Shown one piece after another: positions 1-7,722 of a DNA stretch of 35,374 nt. The translations under genes and the position numbers were made by a program. The stretch comes from an uncultured Gimesia sp. (GTDB lineage Bacteria; Planctomycetota; Planctomycetia; Planctomycetales; Planctomycetaceae): positions 1 to 35,374 of the forward strand of contig NZ_CALEMX010000350.1 in NCBI RefSeq assembly GCF_937910335.1, given 5' to 3'. The stretch's first letter is position 1, and each line of letters opens with the position of its first letter. Under the pieces are notes generated by a model. That model saw only the letters and a program-made list of their open reading frames with translations, had not been told where the DNA came from and did not search any database.

Positions 1-143
1 TTTGACGGTTATGCCGATAACTCCTTCAGATACTAATACTTCATGTCCGAAATATGACTTAGCGGTAGTACTTTGCGCGCAGGTGAAGTGGCGTCAATTT
101 CAGAACGAAATTTATTCTAAAAGTAAGTTTGAGGCTGGTGTAT

Positions 144-716
144 ATGGAACAGGATAGTAAACCAATTTCAGAATCTCCGTTAGAAACAACCGATTGGAGA
201 TTATTGCAAAATAATGAATGTGTCGAACAGATTGATCTACTGATTAGGACCGCGCATTTAGCCAGGTCGGCTTTGAACAATACTTTTGCACAACTGGATA
301 TCAATGAAGTGCGCTACTCAGCGCTGAAGGTCATTGTTGCCGTGAATGAAACGGGATGTTCGCAATCGGAACTTGCACGCAAACTCGGGCAATCTGAATC
401 GAATATCTGCACGCTGATTGAACGCATGGAAGGTGATCAATTAGTGATCCGAGAGCAGTCAAAGAAAGATCGTCGCAAACGCGTGCTGCAGGTAACTGAT
501 CAGGGATTACGTCTTCTGGAACGGGTCAAAACCTGTCATGGAATGGTATCACATCGTCTGCTGACATCCTTAAATTCAGATCAACGTCGTCAACTGACCG
601 GCATTCTGCAGGCCTTGCTCAAGTCGGCATATACGCAACGCTCTCAACGCGAAACCGTAAAAACATTTCAGGACGTTTCCAGTCCCTATCCATTCCAGGG
701 TTTTCCTGCGGCTTAA
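144..716 (+). CDS. MarR-family transcriptional regulator
   Basis: A 190-residue winged-helix DNA-binding protein. The central part shows the MarR layout: a recognition-helix segment (SELARKLGQSESNICTLIER, about residues 75-95) followed by a basic wing (SKKDRRKRVLQVTDQG), flanked by helices for dimerisation. MarR proteins usually repress nearby efflux or stress genes and let go on binding small phenolic or toxic ligands. I chose ATG 144 because GAGG at 131-134 sits 9 bases before it; a TTG at 129 would add five residues but overlaps that site. It lies 64 bases ahead of a four-gene tripartite efflux operon on the same strand, so local control of that operon is a reasonable inference. The last 30 or so residues are polar and look unstructured. 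No clear operator palindrome is visible in the 143 bases upstream, which are cut by the window edge. Confidence 0.92.
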   Translation: MEQDSKPISESPLETTDWRLLQNNECVEQIDLLIRTAHLARSALNNTFAQLDINEVRYSALKVIVAVNETGCSQSELARKLGQSESNICTLIERMEGDQLVIREQSKKDRRKRVLQVTDQGLRLLERVKTCHGMVSHRLLTSLNSDQRRQLTGILQALLKSAYTQRSQRETVKTFQDVSSPYPFQGFPAA

Positions 717-780
717 TTATTTAACAAACATCACTCTGACGATTCCAAACTTCAAAATAAATTACTGTAACGGATTTTTC

Positions 781-3570
781 ATGCGACGCACAAAACCGTT
801 TTCATTTTGTGATTATCTCAAACCATTTTATACGATGGTCTTGATCGTATTCGGAATGGTAATGCACGCCGGTTGTTCTCCGACATTCTGGTTTGATCAA
901 GCGAATAAGGACACGTATGAAATTCTCGCTGAGAATGCGAACGACCCTGCATGGCAGGTCCCTCGATTTGATGTAGAACCTGATCCGCGCAGTCGATTTT
1001 ATGATCCCTATGATCCCAACCATGAACCGTTGCCACCCGATGACCCTGCTGCCAATGTTTATATGCACTGGTTGCAGTGTAAAAAGGGGTATCAAAGCTG
1101 GCATAAACTGGGGCGGGCATTGAGTATCGAAAATCCCGACTGGCTGGTACAGTATGGCATCAATCCGGAATTGAGCGCAGAAATTGCTGCTTCAGGCAAT
1201 GCACTGCAGGGCACCCAGTTGCCGGCGCTCAATGAGATCACACTGCGTGAATCCATAGATATTGCCAACATTAATAGTCGCGAATATCAATTTCAAATCG
1301 AAAACCTGTTTCTAGCAGCGTTAGATTTAACCTTCGGGCGGTTTCAGTTTGACGTGCGTTATCTTGGCGTCGGGGGACAAAACCCAACAGCCGATCTCAA
1401 CCGACGACGCCGACAAAACGGTTCGCAGGAATTGAATTTAGCCAGCCGAATTGGCATCAATCAGGTACTTCCCACCGGTGCACAATGGGCTGTCGAAATT
1501 GCCAATAACACACTCTGGTTATTCTCAGGTTCCAATCAAACCAATTCCGTCAGTCTACTCTCTTATTCTCTCGTACAACCTTTATTATTAGGCGCGGGTC
1601 GCAAGGTCGTGCTGAATAATCTGACACAGGATGAACGGAATGTGTTGTATCAGACTCGAACCCTGGCCCGGTTTCGAAAAGAATTCTTTACCGATACAGT
1701 AGCCGGCGGCAATGGTTTTTTGCAGTTGCTGCAACAGCTTCAGGTCATCAACAACGAGCGGGGTAATATCAAACGCCTCGAACGTCAGGTCGAAATTCTT
1801 CGGGCGCTCTCTTCACAGAAGCCGAAAGTACAATCGGAACGACTGGATCAGCTGCCTCCAAACTGGAACCTTCCTCCGGAACTCGTAGACAAACTGGAAT
1901 TTGATGATGAAAAACGCATGCTCTCCTGGAATGGAGAGATGACCGAAGAACAGGAAAAACTTCTACTGGCTTTAAGCGATGAAGAAGACTATCAGACAAC
2001 CGTCAACGAGTTAGTTCAGCGCATCCGCACGGAAGTCGTGACATTAGATGTGGCACAGTTGGAATCTCAATTAGCACAGTCGATCAATAGCCTGCGAACA
2101 ATAGAACGTATTTTCCAGGATTCGTTGGGAAGTTTCAAAATTTTTCTCGGTTTGCCTCCCAATATGCCTATGAGCATTGATGACTCACTCTTGAAACCTT
2201 TTGAGTTGATCGATCCCATTCTGCCTCAAATTGAACAGGAAATCTATGATTATGTTGAGGTCTGGGCGCAGGTTTATGTAGAAGACTGGGAAGATCCAAA
2301 ACTAGTGCCCCCCACAACGGCAGAGTTAAAGCATGTGGTGGAAGGTCTGCAACAACTGTTGAGTAAACTAAAAACAGATGCTGTCATGACCCTGGAGCAG
2401 GACATCAAAAATGTAGAACTGTTGCTGGGTGATAATCAGGAAGGGGTATCAGAAGAGCTTCTGGCATTACGCAAACGTCGTTTCCTGTCAGACGAAGATC
2501 GAAACCGTGTTCGTCAAAGTACGCAGAATGATATACGGTTGTACTCGGGGGTTCGCAAAGAAATCCAAAACATACAGAGTCGTCTTGATGGACTGAAAAG
2601 TTTTCTCAGTGAAGACAAATTATCGAATGACCAAAAAAAGAAAATCGTCCTGGAGATGGCAAATCTGCGGGAAGATATGCTGCGAACCTCCCAGGGGATG
2701 CAGGTGATTGAAATCGGCCTGCGGGTGGAAATGATTACCCTGGAACCATTTATGATGGATCCAGCAGAGGTGGTTCGGATAGGTCTTGATAATCGGCTGG
2801 ATCTGATGAACCAGCGTGGTTTCGTGATGGATGCACGAAGATTAATGGAAGTGCGGTCTAATTCTCTCGAAGCGGTGTTAAATGTCGTAGTCGATGGAGA
2901 TGTCAGCACTCCTCTCGGCCAAAATAAACCATTGGATTTCAGCAGTAGTCGTGCAGGATTTCGTGCAGGTGTTGAATTTACAGCTCCCTTATCACTGGTA
3001 CAAGAGCGAAATGCCTACCGGGAGTCTCAAATAGATTACCAGCGACAACGGCGTGATTTTATGGCAGCCGAAGATACAACGAAGTTTGAAATTCGCCGAA
3101 GTTGGCGTCAACTCTCGGCCTTGCGTCAAAATTTCGAAACATCCCGGGTTCAGATTCGTTTAGCAGCTTTACAGTATGATAATGCAGTCGAGTCGACTAC
3201 AGATCCCAAAAAGGCAGGCGGAAATCAAGGCAATAATCAAGGCTTAAATTTGTTAAATGCGTTACGTACAGTATTATCCGCACAAAACAGTTTAATCAGT
3301 AACTGGGTAAATTATGAACAAAACCGACTTAACATCTATCGCGATATGGGTATTATGGAGATAGATGAAAATGGAATTTGGAAAGACGATTTCTACCAAC
3401 ACCGCGCGGGAAGAACCAAGCCCACCCATGAGCACCGCCAACCCCCCCCAGGACCAGCTGAAGCAAGAGTCGTTGCAGACGAAGCCATCCAACAAGTTGT
3501 CTTCCGACCTGCAGCAGAACTCAACAGCATCGCCACAGACAATGAAAACTCACCGAAAACTACCCAGTAA
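781..3570 (+). CDS. TolC-like outer-membrane efflux protein (large)
   Basis: Outer-membrane channel of a tripartite efflux pump, 929 residues, about twice the usual TolC length. The N-terminus has a hydrophobic segment ending HAGC (Cys32), a probable lipoprotein signal though with an atypical His at -3. After a roughly 115-residue extra N-terminal region, a first TolC-type repeat starts near residue 150 (ITLRESIDIANINSREYQFQ) and a second near 675 (VVRIGLDNRLDLMNQRGFVM), each with beta-strand stretches and long helices. Between them, about residues 315-660, lies an expanded, highly charged helical insert with coiled-coil character. The C-terminal tail after about residue 865 is proline-rich and overlaps the next gene's frame. 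The downstream membrane-fusion, ATPase and permease genes make a MacAB-TolC-like pump likely. The ribosome site before ATG 781 is weak. Family call is firm; substrate unknown. Confidence 0.9.
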   Translation: MRRTKPFSFCDYLKPFYTMVLIVFGMVMHAGCSPTFWFDQANKDTYEILAENANDPAWQVPRFDVEPDPRSRFYDPYDPNHEPLPPDDPAANVYMHWLQCKKGYQSWHKLGRALSIENPDWLVQYGINPELSAEIAASGNALQGTQLPALNEITLRESIDIANINSREYQFQIENLFLAALDLTFGRFQFDVRYLGVGGQNPTADLNRRRRQNGSQELNLASRIGINQVLPTGAQWAVEIANNTLWLFSGSNQTNSVSLLSYSLVQPLLLGAGRKVVLNNLTQDERNVLYQTRTLARFRKEFFTDTVAGGNGFLQLLQQLQVINNERGNIKRLERQVEILRALSSQKPKVQSERLDQLPPNWNLPPELVDKLEFDDEKRMLSWNGEMTEEQEKLLLALSDEEDYQTTVNELVQRIRTEVVTLDVAQLESQLAQSINSLRTIERIFQDSLGSFKIFLGLPPNMPMSIDDSLLKPFELIDPILPQIEQEIYDYVEVWAQVYVEDWEDPKLVPPTTAELKHVVEGLQQLLSKLKTDAVMTLEQDIKNVELLLGDNQEGVSEELLALRKRRFLSDEDRNRVRQSTQNDIRLYSGVRKEIQNIQSRLDGLKSFLSEDKLSNDQKKKIVLEMANLREDMLRTSQGMQVIEIGLRVEMITLEPFMMDPAEVVRIGLDNRLDLMNQRGFVMDARRLMEVRSNSLEAVLNVVVDGDVSTPLGQNKPLDFSSSRAGFRAGVEFTAPLSLVQERNAYRESQIDYQRQRRDFMAAEDTTKFEIRRSWRQLSALRQNFETSRVQIRLAALQYDNAVESTTDPKKAGGNQGNNQGLNLLNALRTVLSAQNSLISNWVNYEQNRLNIYRDMGIMEIDENGIWKDDFYQHRAGRTKPTHEHRQPPPGPAEARVVADEAIQQVVFRPAAELNSIATDNENSPKTTQ

Positions 3571-5419
3571 AGCAAAGCTGCTGTTTTATACAGTAATTGT
3601 TTTGGGGATTACGGTGCTGCTCGTCCCTGCGCTGCGAAAGCCTGTCTTATCTTCTTTCTCTTCCGGAAAGAAGAAAGATATGACCTATATAACTGATCTG
3701 GCAACAAAAGGGCCTTTTCGTGTCACGGTAACTGAGCGCGGCCAACTCGACAGCTTGAATAACGTCACACTCACCAGCAAAGTCAAAGGTTATACAACGA
3801 TCCTCAGCATTGTTCCTGAAGGCACGATGGTCAAAGCGGGAGAGCAGGTGTGTTTGCTTGACTCTGCGCTGCTGGTTGATAAAGAAAAGCAGCAACAAAT
3901 TCAGGTGACACAGGCAGACGCCACTCTAAAACAGGCTGAACTGAATGTTGACATTCAGAAAACGCAAAATGAGAGTGACAACGATGCAGCGAAGCTTGCC
4001 TGGGAACTGGCAATACTTGATCGGGATAAATTTTTGAAGGGAGAATCGCAACGCGATTTGAATGTCAAACAGGGGGCCATCACCAAATCCCGGGAAGACC
4101 TGAAACGTGCCGAAGAAAACTTTGAGTTTTCGAAACGGATCGCGAAGAAAGGTTATAAAAATCAGAATGATGTGGAAGCAGACCGCATTACTGTTGTGAA
4201 AGCAGAGATCGATCTTGAGATTGCAAAAGAAGATCTGAAAGTTGAAAAAGATTATGTTCAGGAACGCAAGCGTAAAGAATTAGAGGCTGACGTCAAAGAA
4301 AAAGAAAGGAATATGACTCGGGTTAAAAATAAAGGGGATGCGACCCTAACCCAGTTTGAAGCCAAGCTCAAAGCGAGCCAGTTAACTTACGAAGTTGAGA
4401 AGAGTGAACTGGAACGAATGTTGGAACAGATTGATTCCTGTAAACTGATCGCACCTCAAAATGGACAAGTCGTTTATGCCAATCAGGGCAGCAGTCGTCG
4501 TGGCAATGGCGAAGATGTGATTGAAGAAGGGACTCAAGTCCGTGAGCGTCAGGCCATTATTCAATTGCCCGATTTCTCGCTGATGAAAGTCGATGCACGG
4601 ATTCATGAATCTAAAATCAGTTTGATTAAAGAACAGTTGCCGGTTGATATACGCGTTGATGCCTTTCCTGAAGAAATTTACACGGGTGTTGTTGACCAGA
4701 TTTCTTCCGTCCCGATTTCCTCTAACTGGATGCGTCCCGATCTGAAAGAATACAAGGCGACGATCAAAATCCTGCCGAACGGGGCTGATATTACCAAGCT
4801 GAAACCCGGCTTAACTGCGGAAATCGAAATTCGAATCGAGGAAAGAGATGGTGTCCTCCAGGTTCCCGTGCAATCGGTAATCACCATCGGAGAGAACCGG
4901 TACATTTTTGTGATTTCCGAAGAGGGCAACCCTGTCAGAAAATCAATTAAAATCGGGCAAGCCAGTGATACGATGATCGAAATTCTGGATGGGATCAAAA
5001 CTGGCGAAGAAGTGATTTTGAATCCTCGAACACACTTTGCTGATGAACTGATTGAACTGGAAGAACAATTGTCTCTGGAAAAGAAAGAGCAGGCGTCTAA
5101 GCAAGCTCCCGGTCAAGCGAGGCAGAAATCTCCACCGTCCGGAAAACCCGGAAAACCATCAGGAAAATCAGGAAAATCAGGAAAATCAGGAAAGCAACCC
5201 GCCGGAACGAAAAAATCAACCGGAGGTGCTGCCGGGTTTGTGAAACGCTTCGATAAAAATTCTGATGGCAAAGTTTCCAAAGAGGAAGTACCAGCGGCAC
5301 TGAAGGAACGCTTCTCCACCATTGATACCAACAAAGATGGATTTCTCAATGCGGGTGAACTCAGCAAGTTGAAACCTCCTTCAGGAGGCGGCAGGCCTTC
5401 GGGAGCCAAACGACCATGA
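3542..5419 (+). CDS. HlyD/MacA-type membrane-fusion protein with C-terminal EF-hands
   Basis: Periplasmic adaptor linking the inner-membrane ABC pump to the outer-membrane channel. From ATG 3542 it has 625 residues: one membrane anchor (about 11-30), a first lipoyl-like half (VTVTERGQLDSLNNVTLTSK), a long charged coiled-coil hairpin (about 110-290), the second lipoyl half (CKLIAPQNGQVVYANQGS), then beta-barrel and membrane-proximal domains ending near 510. Unusually this is followed by a Gly-Lys-Pro/Ser linker (534-551) and two canonical 12-residue EF-hand loops: DKNSDGKVSKEE (571-582) and DTNKDGFLNAGE (595-606), both with Asp/Asn at 1, 3, 5 and Glu at 12. The frame stays open upstream to ATG 3365 and 3371; GGAG at 3357-3360 is 10 bases before 3371, so a 206-base overlap with the channel gene is possible. 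I prefer 3542 because it leaves the usual short cytoplasmic tail. The stop overlaps the next ATG. Confidence 0.9.
   Translation: MKTHRKLPSKAKLLFYTVIVLGITVLLVPALRKPVLSSFSSGKKKDMTYITDLATKGPFRVTVTERGQLDSLNNVTLTSKVKGYTTILSIVPEGTMVKAGEQVCLLDSALLVDKEKQQQIQVTQADATLKQAELNVDIQKTQNESDNDAAKLAWELAILDRDKFLKGESQRDLNVKQGAITKSREDLKRAEENFEFSKRIAKKGYKNQNDVEADRITVVKAEIDLEIAKEDLKVEKDYVQERKRKELEADVKEKERNMTRVKNKGDATLTQFEAKLKASQLTYEVEKSELERMLEQIDSCKLIAPQNGQVVYANQGSSRRGNGEDVIEEGTQVRERQAIIQLPDFSLMKVDARIHESKISLIKEQLPVDIRVDAFPEEIYTGVVDQISSVPISSNWMRPDLKEYKATIKILPNGADITKLKPGLTAEIEIRIEERDGVLQVPVQSVITIGENRYIFVISEEGNPVRKSIKIGQASDTMIEILDGIKTGEEVILNPRTHFADELIELEEQLSLEKKEQASKQAPGQARQKSPPSGKPGKPSGKSGKSGKSGKQPAGTKKSTGGAAGFVKRFDKNSDGKVSKEEVPAALKERFSTIDTNKDGFLNAGELSKLKPPSGGGRPSGAKRP
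5141..5194 (+). repeat. Short tandem repeat encoding a Gly-Lys-Ser/Pro linker
   Basis: Nine-base units of GGAAAATCA (three perfect copies at 5162-5188) with diverged copies on either side (GGAAAACCC, GGAAAACCA, GGAAAGCAA). In the reading frame they encode repeated Gly-Lys-Ser or Gly-Lys-Pro and form the flexible basic linker between the adaptor domains and the EF-hand pair. Perfect short units of a multiple of three can expand or contract without a frameshift, so length variation between strains is likely. Confidence 0.85.
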
Positions 5420-6129
5420 GGTTGGCTGCTCAAGTTGTCGACCTCACCAAATTCTATGATCTGGGCTCCGTTGTGGTAAAAGCATTACGGGGCGTCTCAA
5501 CAGACTTTCCAGAAGGTGATTTCGTTGCCGTTATGGGATCTTCCGGGAGTGGGAAAAGTACGCTACTCAATCTCTTGGGAGCACTCGACCGTCCCACCAG
5601 CGGCCAGTATTTTCTGGGAGGCCGTGATGTCTCCACGCTGGATGATGATGAACTTTCGGCGATGCGGAATGACATGATAGGATTCATCTTTCAGTCGTTC
5701 AATCTGATTGCACAATATTCAGTTCTGGAAAATATCGAAGTCCCCTTGTTGTATCGAGCTGGCTACCCTCCTATTGGACGCGCAGAACGGGAATGGTGCC
5801 TGGAACTGGCCAATATGGTAGGCTTAGGCGATAGAACCGATCACCGTCCGTTTCAGCTATCCGGTGGGCAACAGCAGCGCGTTTCGATTGCGCGAGCGCT
5901 TGTGAATGATCCTCAGATTATCCTGGCAGACGAACCAACGGGTAACCTGGATTCCACAACAGAAGCCGAGATTATGGACATTCTTCACAAACTGAATGAG
6001 GATGGACGTACTATTATTATGGTGACTCACGAACCGAGTATCGCCAGGCAAACCAAACGTCAGATTACTATGAAAGATGGTCTCATTGAAAACGAGACGC
6101 TGATCAAACAATCCATCCCCACACGTTAA
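5416..6129 (+). CDS. ABC transporter ATP-binding protein (MacB/LolD type)
   Basis: Cytoplasmic ATPase of 237 residues that powers the adjacent permease. All nucleotide-binding motifs are intact: Walker A GSSGSGKST (41-49), Q-loop near FQSFNL (about 92-97), signature LSGGQQQ (148-154), Walker B IILADE (168-173) with the following PTGNLDS D-loop region, and the H-loop in VTHEP (near 203). Sequence and length fit the MacB/LolD/FtsE group of mechanotransmission ABC systems rather than classic importers. ATG 5416 overlaps the adaptor's stop codon (ATGA), the usual sign of translational coupling. The permease follows after 44 bases. Substrate cannot be read from the sequence; drug, peptide, lipoprotein or siderophore export are all known for the family. 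Confidence 0.96.
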   Translation: MRLAAQVVDLTKFYDLGSVVVKALRGVSTDFPEGDFVAVMGSSGSGKSTLLNLLGALDRPTSGQYFLGGRDVSTLDDDELSAMRNDMIGFIFQSFNLIAQYSVLENIEVPLLYRAGYPPIGRAEREWCLELANMVGLGDRTDHRPFQLSGGQQQRVSIARALVNDPQIILADEPTGNLDSTTEAEIMDILHKLNEDGRTIIMVTHEPSIARQTKRQITMKDGLIENETLIKQSIPTR

Positions 6130-6173
6130 CCATCCTTGTACTTGCTTAATTTCGTTTCACTCAGGTCACTAAC

Positions 6174-7514
6174 ATGACTCACATTATTCGCATTGTTCGA
6201 CTCGCGCTGAAGAGCTTATTGCTCCATAAGCTGCGGTCCGGACTGACGATGCTGGGAATTGTGTTTGGAGTCTTTTCTGTGATCGCGATGTTGGCGATTG
6301 GCGAAGGCGCCAGCGCGCAGGCCCAAAGACAGGTTTTGGAACTGGGGGCCACGAATGTGATTGTCCGCAGTGTCAAACCTCCGACTGAAGTCGTGCAGTC
6401 ATCTTCGGGCAGCCGCGTTTTGTCTTATGGATTATTGAGATCAGACTATAAAATTCTGACCAATACAATACCCACCATCACGAAGGCGGTACCGATACGT
6501 GAAGTAGACAGAGAAATTCGCCATCTCAAAGAATCCATGAATGCACGTGTCGTCGGTTGCACTGCTGATTATCTGGAAATGAATCATCTGACTTTGTCAC
6601 AAGGTCGATTCCTGACGAACAGTGATCAGGAAAACTTATTGAATGTCGCTGTGATCGCCAATGAAGTTGCCAATATCTTATTTAAGTTCGAAGACCCCGT
6701 CGGGAAATCCATTCGCATTGGCTCAATGTATTACACCGTGGTCGGCGTTACAAAAGATCGTACCGCCTCTGCGGCAATTGGGGGTAGTCTGTCCGGTCAG
6801 GATTACAACAAAGATGTTTACGTCCCCATCAAGACGCTGCAAGCGCGCGAAGGGGATCTTGATATCAAAACTCAAGCCGGCAGTAATACGGCTGAGCAGA
6901 TTGAACTACACCAGATTACTCTGCGCGTGAATGATAAAGACGCGGTGCTCTCGACCGCTGAGGCAATTCGTGAAACCCTGGAGCAAACGCATCCGCGCAC
7001 CAAAGATTATGCCGTTGTCGTTCCCCTGGAATTACTCAAACAGGCAGAACAGATTCGAATGATCTTTAATGTCGTATTAGGATCAATCGCCGCCATCAGT
7101 CTTGTGGTAGGTGGCATCGGGATTATGAATATCATGCTGGCAACGGTTACAGAACGAACAAGAGAAATCGGCGTGCGTCGCGCACTGGGAGCCCGTCAGA
7201 GTGATATTGTCGAACAGTTTCTTACAGAGACCATCGTGTTGGCTGGTTCGGGTGGATTAATTGGTGTTGTGTTTGGATTACTCACGCCTGTGACATTCCT
7301 GGGAATTCAATGGTTTGTTCAAAATTTCGTCATGGAAGGCAATACGGCTGGTTCTGATGTCGGCCGAATGTTCTTTGACTTGCAACCGCAGATCGCCTTC
7401 TGGAGCCTGCCGGTCGCCTTTGGTATTTCTGTGACGATCGGAATTCTTTCCGGAATTTATCCAGCGATCTCTGCCGCCAAGCTTGATCCCATTGAAGCAC
7501 TTCGACACGAATAA
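6174..7514 (+). CDS. ABC transporter permease, MacB/FtsX family
   Basis: Inner-membrane subunit of 446 residues. It has the MacB topology: one membrane helix near the N-terminus (about residues 20-45, [20 protein letters not shown]), a large periplasmic domain (about 50-285), and a C-terminal FtsX domain with three membrane helices starting near 295. The motif [20 protein letters not shown] followed by [12 protein letters not shown] is diagnostic for MacB-like permeases. The ATPase is a separate upstream gene, unlike E. coli MacB where both are fused. It closes the operon; the next plus-strand gene starts about 200 bases on. MacB-type pumps convert ATP hydrolysis into periplasmic movement that pushes substrate through the adaptor and outer-membrane channel, matching the two upstream genes. 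Confidence 0.95.
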   Translation: MTHIIRIVRLALKSLLLHKLRSGLTMLGIVFGVFSVIAMLAIGEGASAQAQRQVLELGATNVIVRSVKPPTEVVQSSSGSRVLSYGLLRSDYKILTNTIPTITKAVPIREVDREIRHLKESMNARVVGCTADYLEMNHLTLSQGRFLTNSDQENLLNVAVIANEVANILFKFEDPVGKSIRIGSMYYTVVGVTKDRTASAAIGGSLSGQDYNKDVYVPIKTLQAREGDLDIKTQAGSNTAEQIELHQITLRVNDKDAVLSTAEAIRETLEQTHPRTKDYAVVVPLELLKQAEQIRMIFNVVLGSIAAISLVVGGIGIMNIMLATVTERTREIGVRRALGARQSDIVEQFLTETIVLAGSGGLIGVVFGLLTPVTFLGIQWFVQNFVMEGNTAGSDVGRMFFDLQPQIAFWSLPVAFGISVTIGILSGIYPAISAAKLDPIEALRHE

Positions 7515-7722
7515 CAGATCTGCTTTCTCTCTGGCCGTTGAATCTGAAGTTCGATCCTGTTCAACTCATCACTCAATCTTGATTGGTTTCGTGAATTTTC
7601 GACTCTGAACTGTTCCACTGCAAAAAGTAGGGCCTACAATAGGTATGTACTCTTTCAGAGAAGCACTCGATCAAATTGAATCCTACCTAAAATCGCCAAC
7701 CAAAAAACGTGGAGAATCTGGT

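Noticed and set aside
2514-2909. Minus-strand 131-codon frame inside the channel gene
   Set aside because: Shadow of the channel gene; Ser/Arg-biased, with no ribosome site or domain. The same holds for other long antisense frames such as 26994-27566 and 16411-16905.
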